DNA from: JBOGXF01 sp050694275
Lineage (GTDB): Bacteria > Actinomycetota > CADDZG01 > WHSQ01
NCBI GenBank assembly: GCA_050694275.1
Contig: JBOGXF010000054.1
Location: forward strand, 1-16,068
Reading direction: 5' to 3'
DNA length: 16,068 nucleotides
Shown: piece after piece, positions 15,182 through 16,068 of the stretch
Layout of the letters: each line of letters begins with the position of its first letter
Position numbering within the stretch: position 1 is the first letter of the stretch
The notes under the pieces: generated by a model
The model's database searches: none
The model's input: the letters and a program-made list of their open reading frames with translations, nothing else
Told to the model about the DNA's origin: nothing
Program-made: the position numbers and the translations under genes

Positions 15182-15675
15182 GAAGCCGTCACCTCGACCC
15201 GTTCCATTACCCGAGGCTCGAACGACTGATGGTCGACGCCGACGAACTCAACCGTGAGGGTGTGATCTCCCGGCTCGAGCTCAAGCTCGGTCGCCGTCCC
15301 GGTGGGCATCTGCAGCAACTGTCCGTCGACGAACACGTGGATGTGGCCCACGACCTCGTCGCCGGTCGCCGAAGCCGGCTCGGTCGTCGCGCCCTGAAGC
15401 GACACTTCGACGTCGATCGGTTCGCCGGCCGGCACGTTTTCGCCGTCATCGGGGGACATAATCGCCATGCTCACGCCCAACGCTTCCGTCGGGCCCGGTG
15501 CGAACACGAAAGTTGCGGTCCCCATCGCGAGACCCAACACGAGGAGGGCCACGCTTCCCGACGTTTTGACGTTCTTGTTGAAGTAGAGGATCACCGCGAG
15601 CACGATGAGGGCGACCCCAATGATGAGGGTCTCGAAGTGGATCCCGCCTGCCGAACCTGCGTGTGCGAGAAGCAA
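15178..15675 (-). CDS. Membrane-anchored protein with a beta-rich C-terminal domain, function unknown
   Basis: The 165-residue product has two hydrophobic helices (about 16-33 and 39-59) and a C-terminal domain from about 68 that should be extracytoplasmic. That domain contains GHIHVFVDGQLLQMPTG (110-126) and LEPGDHTLTVEFVGVDHQSF (133-152), a pattern reminiscent of DUF4399-type domains, where a GHxHxxxDG loop recurs; I hold that comparison loosely. Histidines at 5, 13, 111, 113, 138 and 149 could be metal ligands. The start is a TTG (15673-15675), 9 bases after GGGAGG, since no ATG or GTG is available in frame. It lies 16 bases after the preceding gene and overlaps copC-copD. Confidence 0.72.
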   Translation of the reverse strand: MLLAHAGSAGGIHFETLIIGVALIVLAVILYFNKNVKTSGSVALLVLGLAMGTATFVFAPGPTEALGVSMAIMSPDDGENVPAGEPIDVEVSLQGATTEPASATGDEVVGHIHVFVDGQLLQMPTGTATELELEPGDHTLTVEFVGVDHQSFEPRVMERVEVTAS

Positions 15676-15691
15676 CGAACACGACCTCCCT

Positions 15692-16068
15692 TTACGAAGC
15701 GACGAGCGGCTGCGCGAGCAACCACAGGGTGGTGACGGTGAAGAAGCTCATGAGTCCGGTGAGTGCGTACTGGCTGCGCACTGCCGCGCGACGCGAGGTG
15801 CCCAAAGAGACCGCGATCCGGTGGGCGGAGAGGACGCCGAGGATGTGGCCCCCGACGATGATGACGATCTCCAGGAACCACACGAGCCGGGCCGAGGGAA
15901 CGAAACCGCCGAAGGCATTCGCGGTCCCGAACAGGTTCCAGCCCAGCGCGAACGGATCCGACAGCTCGCGCACGAGTTGCGGGATACCGATGATCAGAAG
16001 CGGCGCATTGTGGGCGAGCACGTAAGCGATGGCGATCGGAATCAGCGACCACCCGAAGCGCCTCGAGA
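15692..16068 (-). CDS. Polytopic membrane protein, 5' end beyond the window
   Basis: The frame is open to the right window edge (residues visible: about 125), and the in-frame GTG at 16021 is internal because the preceding codons encode a clear helix (WSLIPIAIAYVLAHNAPLLII). At least three membrane helices are visible: around the start, around VWFLEIVIIVGGHILGVLSAH, and around ALTGLMSFFTVTTLWLLAQP. The motif GGHILGVLSAHRIAV and the segment DPFALGWNLFGTA resemble a family of actinobacterial membrane proteins found with copper and cytochrome oxidase assembly genes, sometimes labelled fenitrothion hydrolase; that label is probably not a true function. It precedes the 165-aa gene by 16 bases, so it belongs to the same operon. 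Confidence 0.75.
   Translation of the reverse strand, partial: SRRFGWSLIPIAIAYVLAHNAPLLIIGIPQLVRELSDPFALGWNLFGTANAFGGFVPSARLVWFLEIVIIVGGHILGVLSAHRIAVSLGTSRRAAVRSQYALTGLMSFFTVTTLWLLAQPLVAS

Noticed and set aside
15692..16021. Complete 109-codon gene starting at the GTG 16019-16021
   Set aside because: The frame stays open to the window edge and the upstream codons encode a hydrophobic helix continuous with the protein, so the gene is truncated by the window.
1..16068. tRNA or rRNA genes, CRISPR arrays, insertion sequences
   Set aside because: I saw no cloverleaf, rRNA segment, spaced direct repeats or transposase on either strand.

Overview
The window is high-GC bacterial DNA in which every recognisable gene lies on the minus strand, so the biological reading order is from right (16068) to left (1). 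The order recA-recX-(rny)-miaB-LigB-like-miaA-dapF-hflX, a 16-bp SOS box of the Bacillus/actinobacterial type (TCGAAC-N4-GTTCGA) and frequent GTG starts point to Actinomycetota. RNase Y and an LL-diaminopimelate aminotransferase (DapL) are unusual for streptomycetes and mycobacteria, so I infer an early-branching actinobacterial lineage; this is an inference from gene content, not a measured placement.

Right part (12075-16068): a copper-handling operon with short gaps or overlaps. In reading order it holds a membrane protein cut by the window edge, a 165-aa membrane-anchored protein with an exported-looking C-terminal domain, a CopC-CopD fusion (YcnJ-like), a small four-helix membrane protein rich in histidines, and a YcnI-like protein (DUF1775) whose predicted mature form begins with histidine. 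Eight bases after the last stop is a perfect 13-bp inverted repeat (12020-12066) that probably ends transcription. A single VOC/glyoxalase-fold gene follows (11429-11911).

Middle part (8316-11428): recA and recX. recA has a dense control region: a perfect SOS box (11281-11296) and, 3 bases further on, an element resembling the LexA-independent, PafBC-type recA promoter of mycobacteria. The recA reading frame is 791 codons because a 430-residue intein with a LAGLIDADG homing-endonuclease core is inserted inside the Walker A motif, between Lys87 and the following Thr. This is the most striking feature of the window: RecA cannot form its ATP site until the intein has spliced out.

Left part (124-8018): after a gap of about 300 bases with no gene comes a compact run, rny-miaB-LigB-like-miaA-dapF-dapL-hflX. 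Neighbours overlap by 1-13 bases or are separated by 10-11 bases, so the run is very probably one translationally coupled operon. It joins mRNA decay (RNase Y), tRNA A37 modification (MiaA then MiaB), the last two steps of the DapL route to meso-diaminopimelate (DapL then DapF) and a ribosome-associated GTPase (HflX). Bases 1-123 hold no gene that I can recognise, only small inverted repeats.
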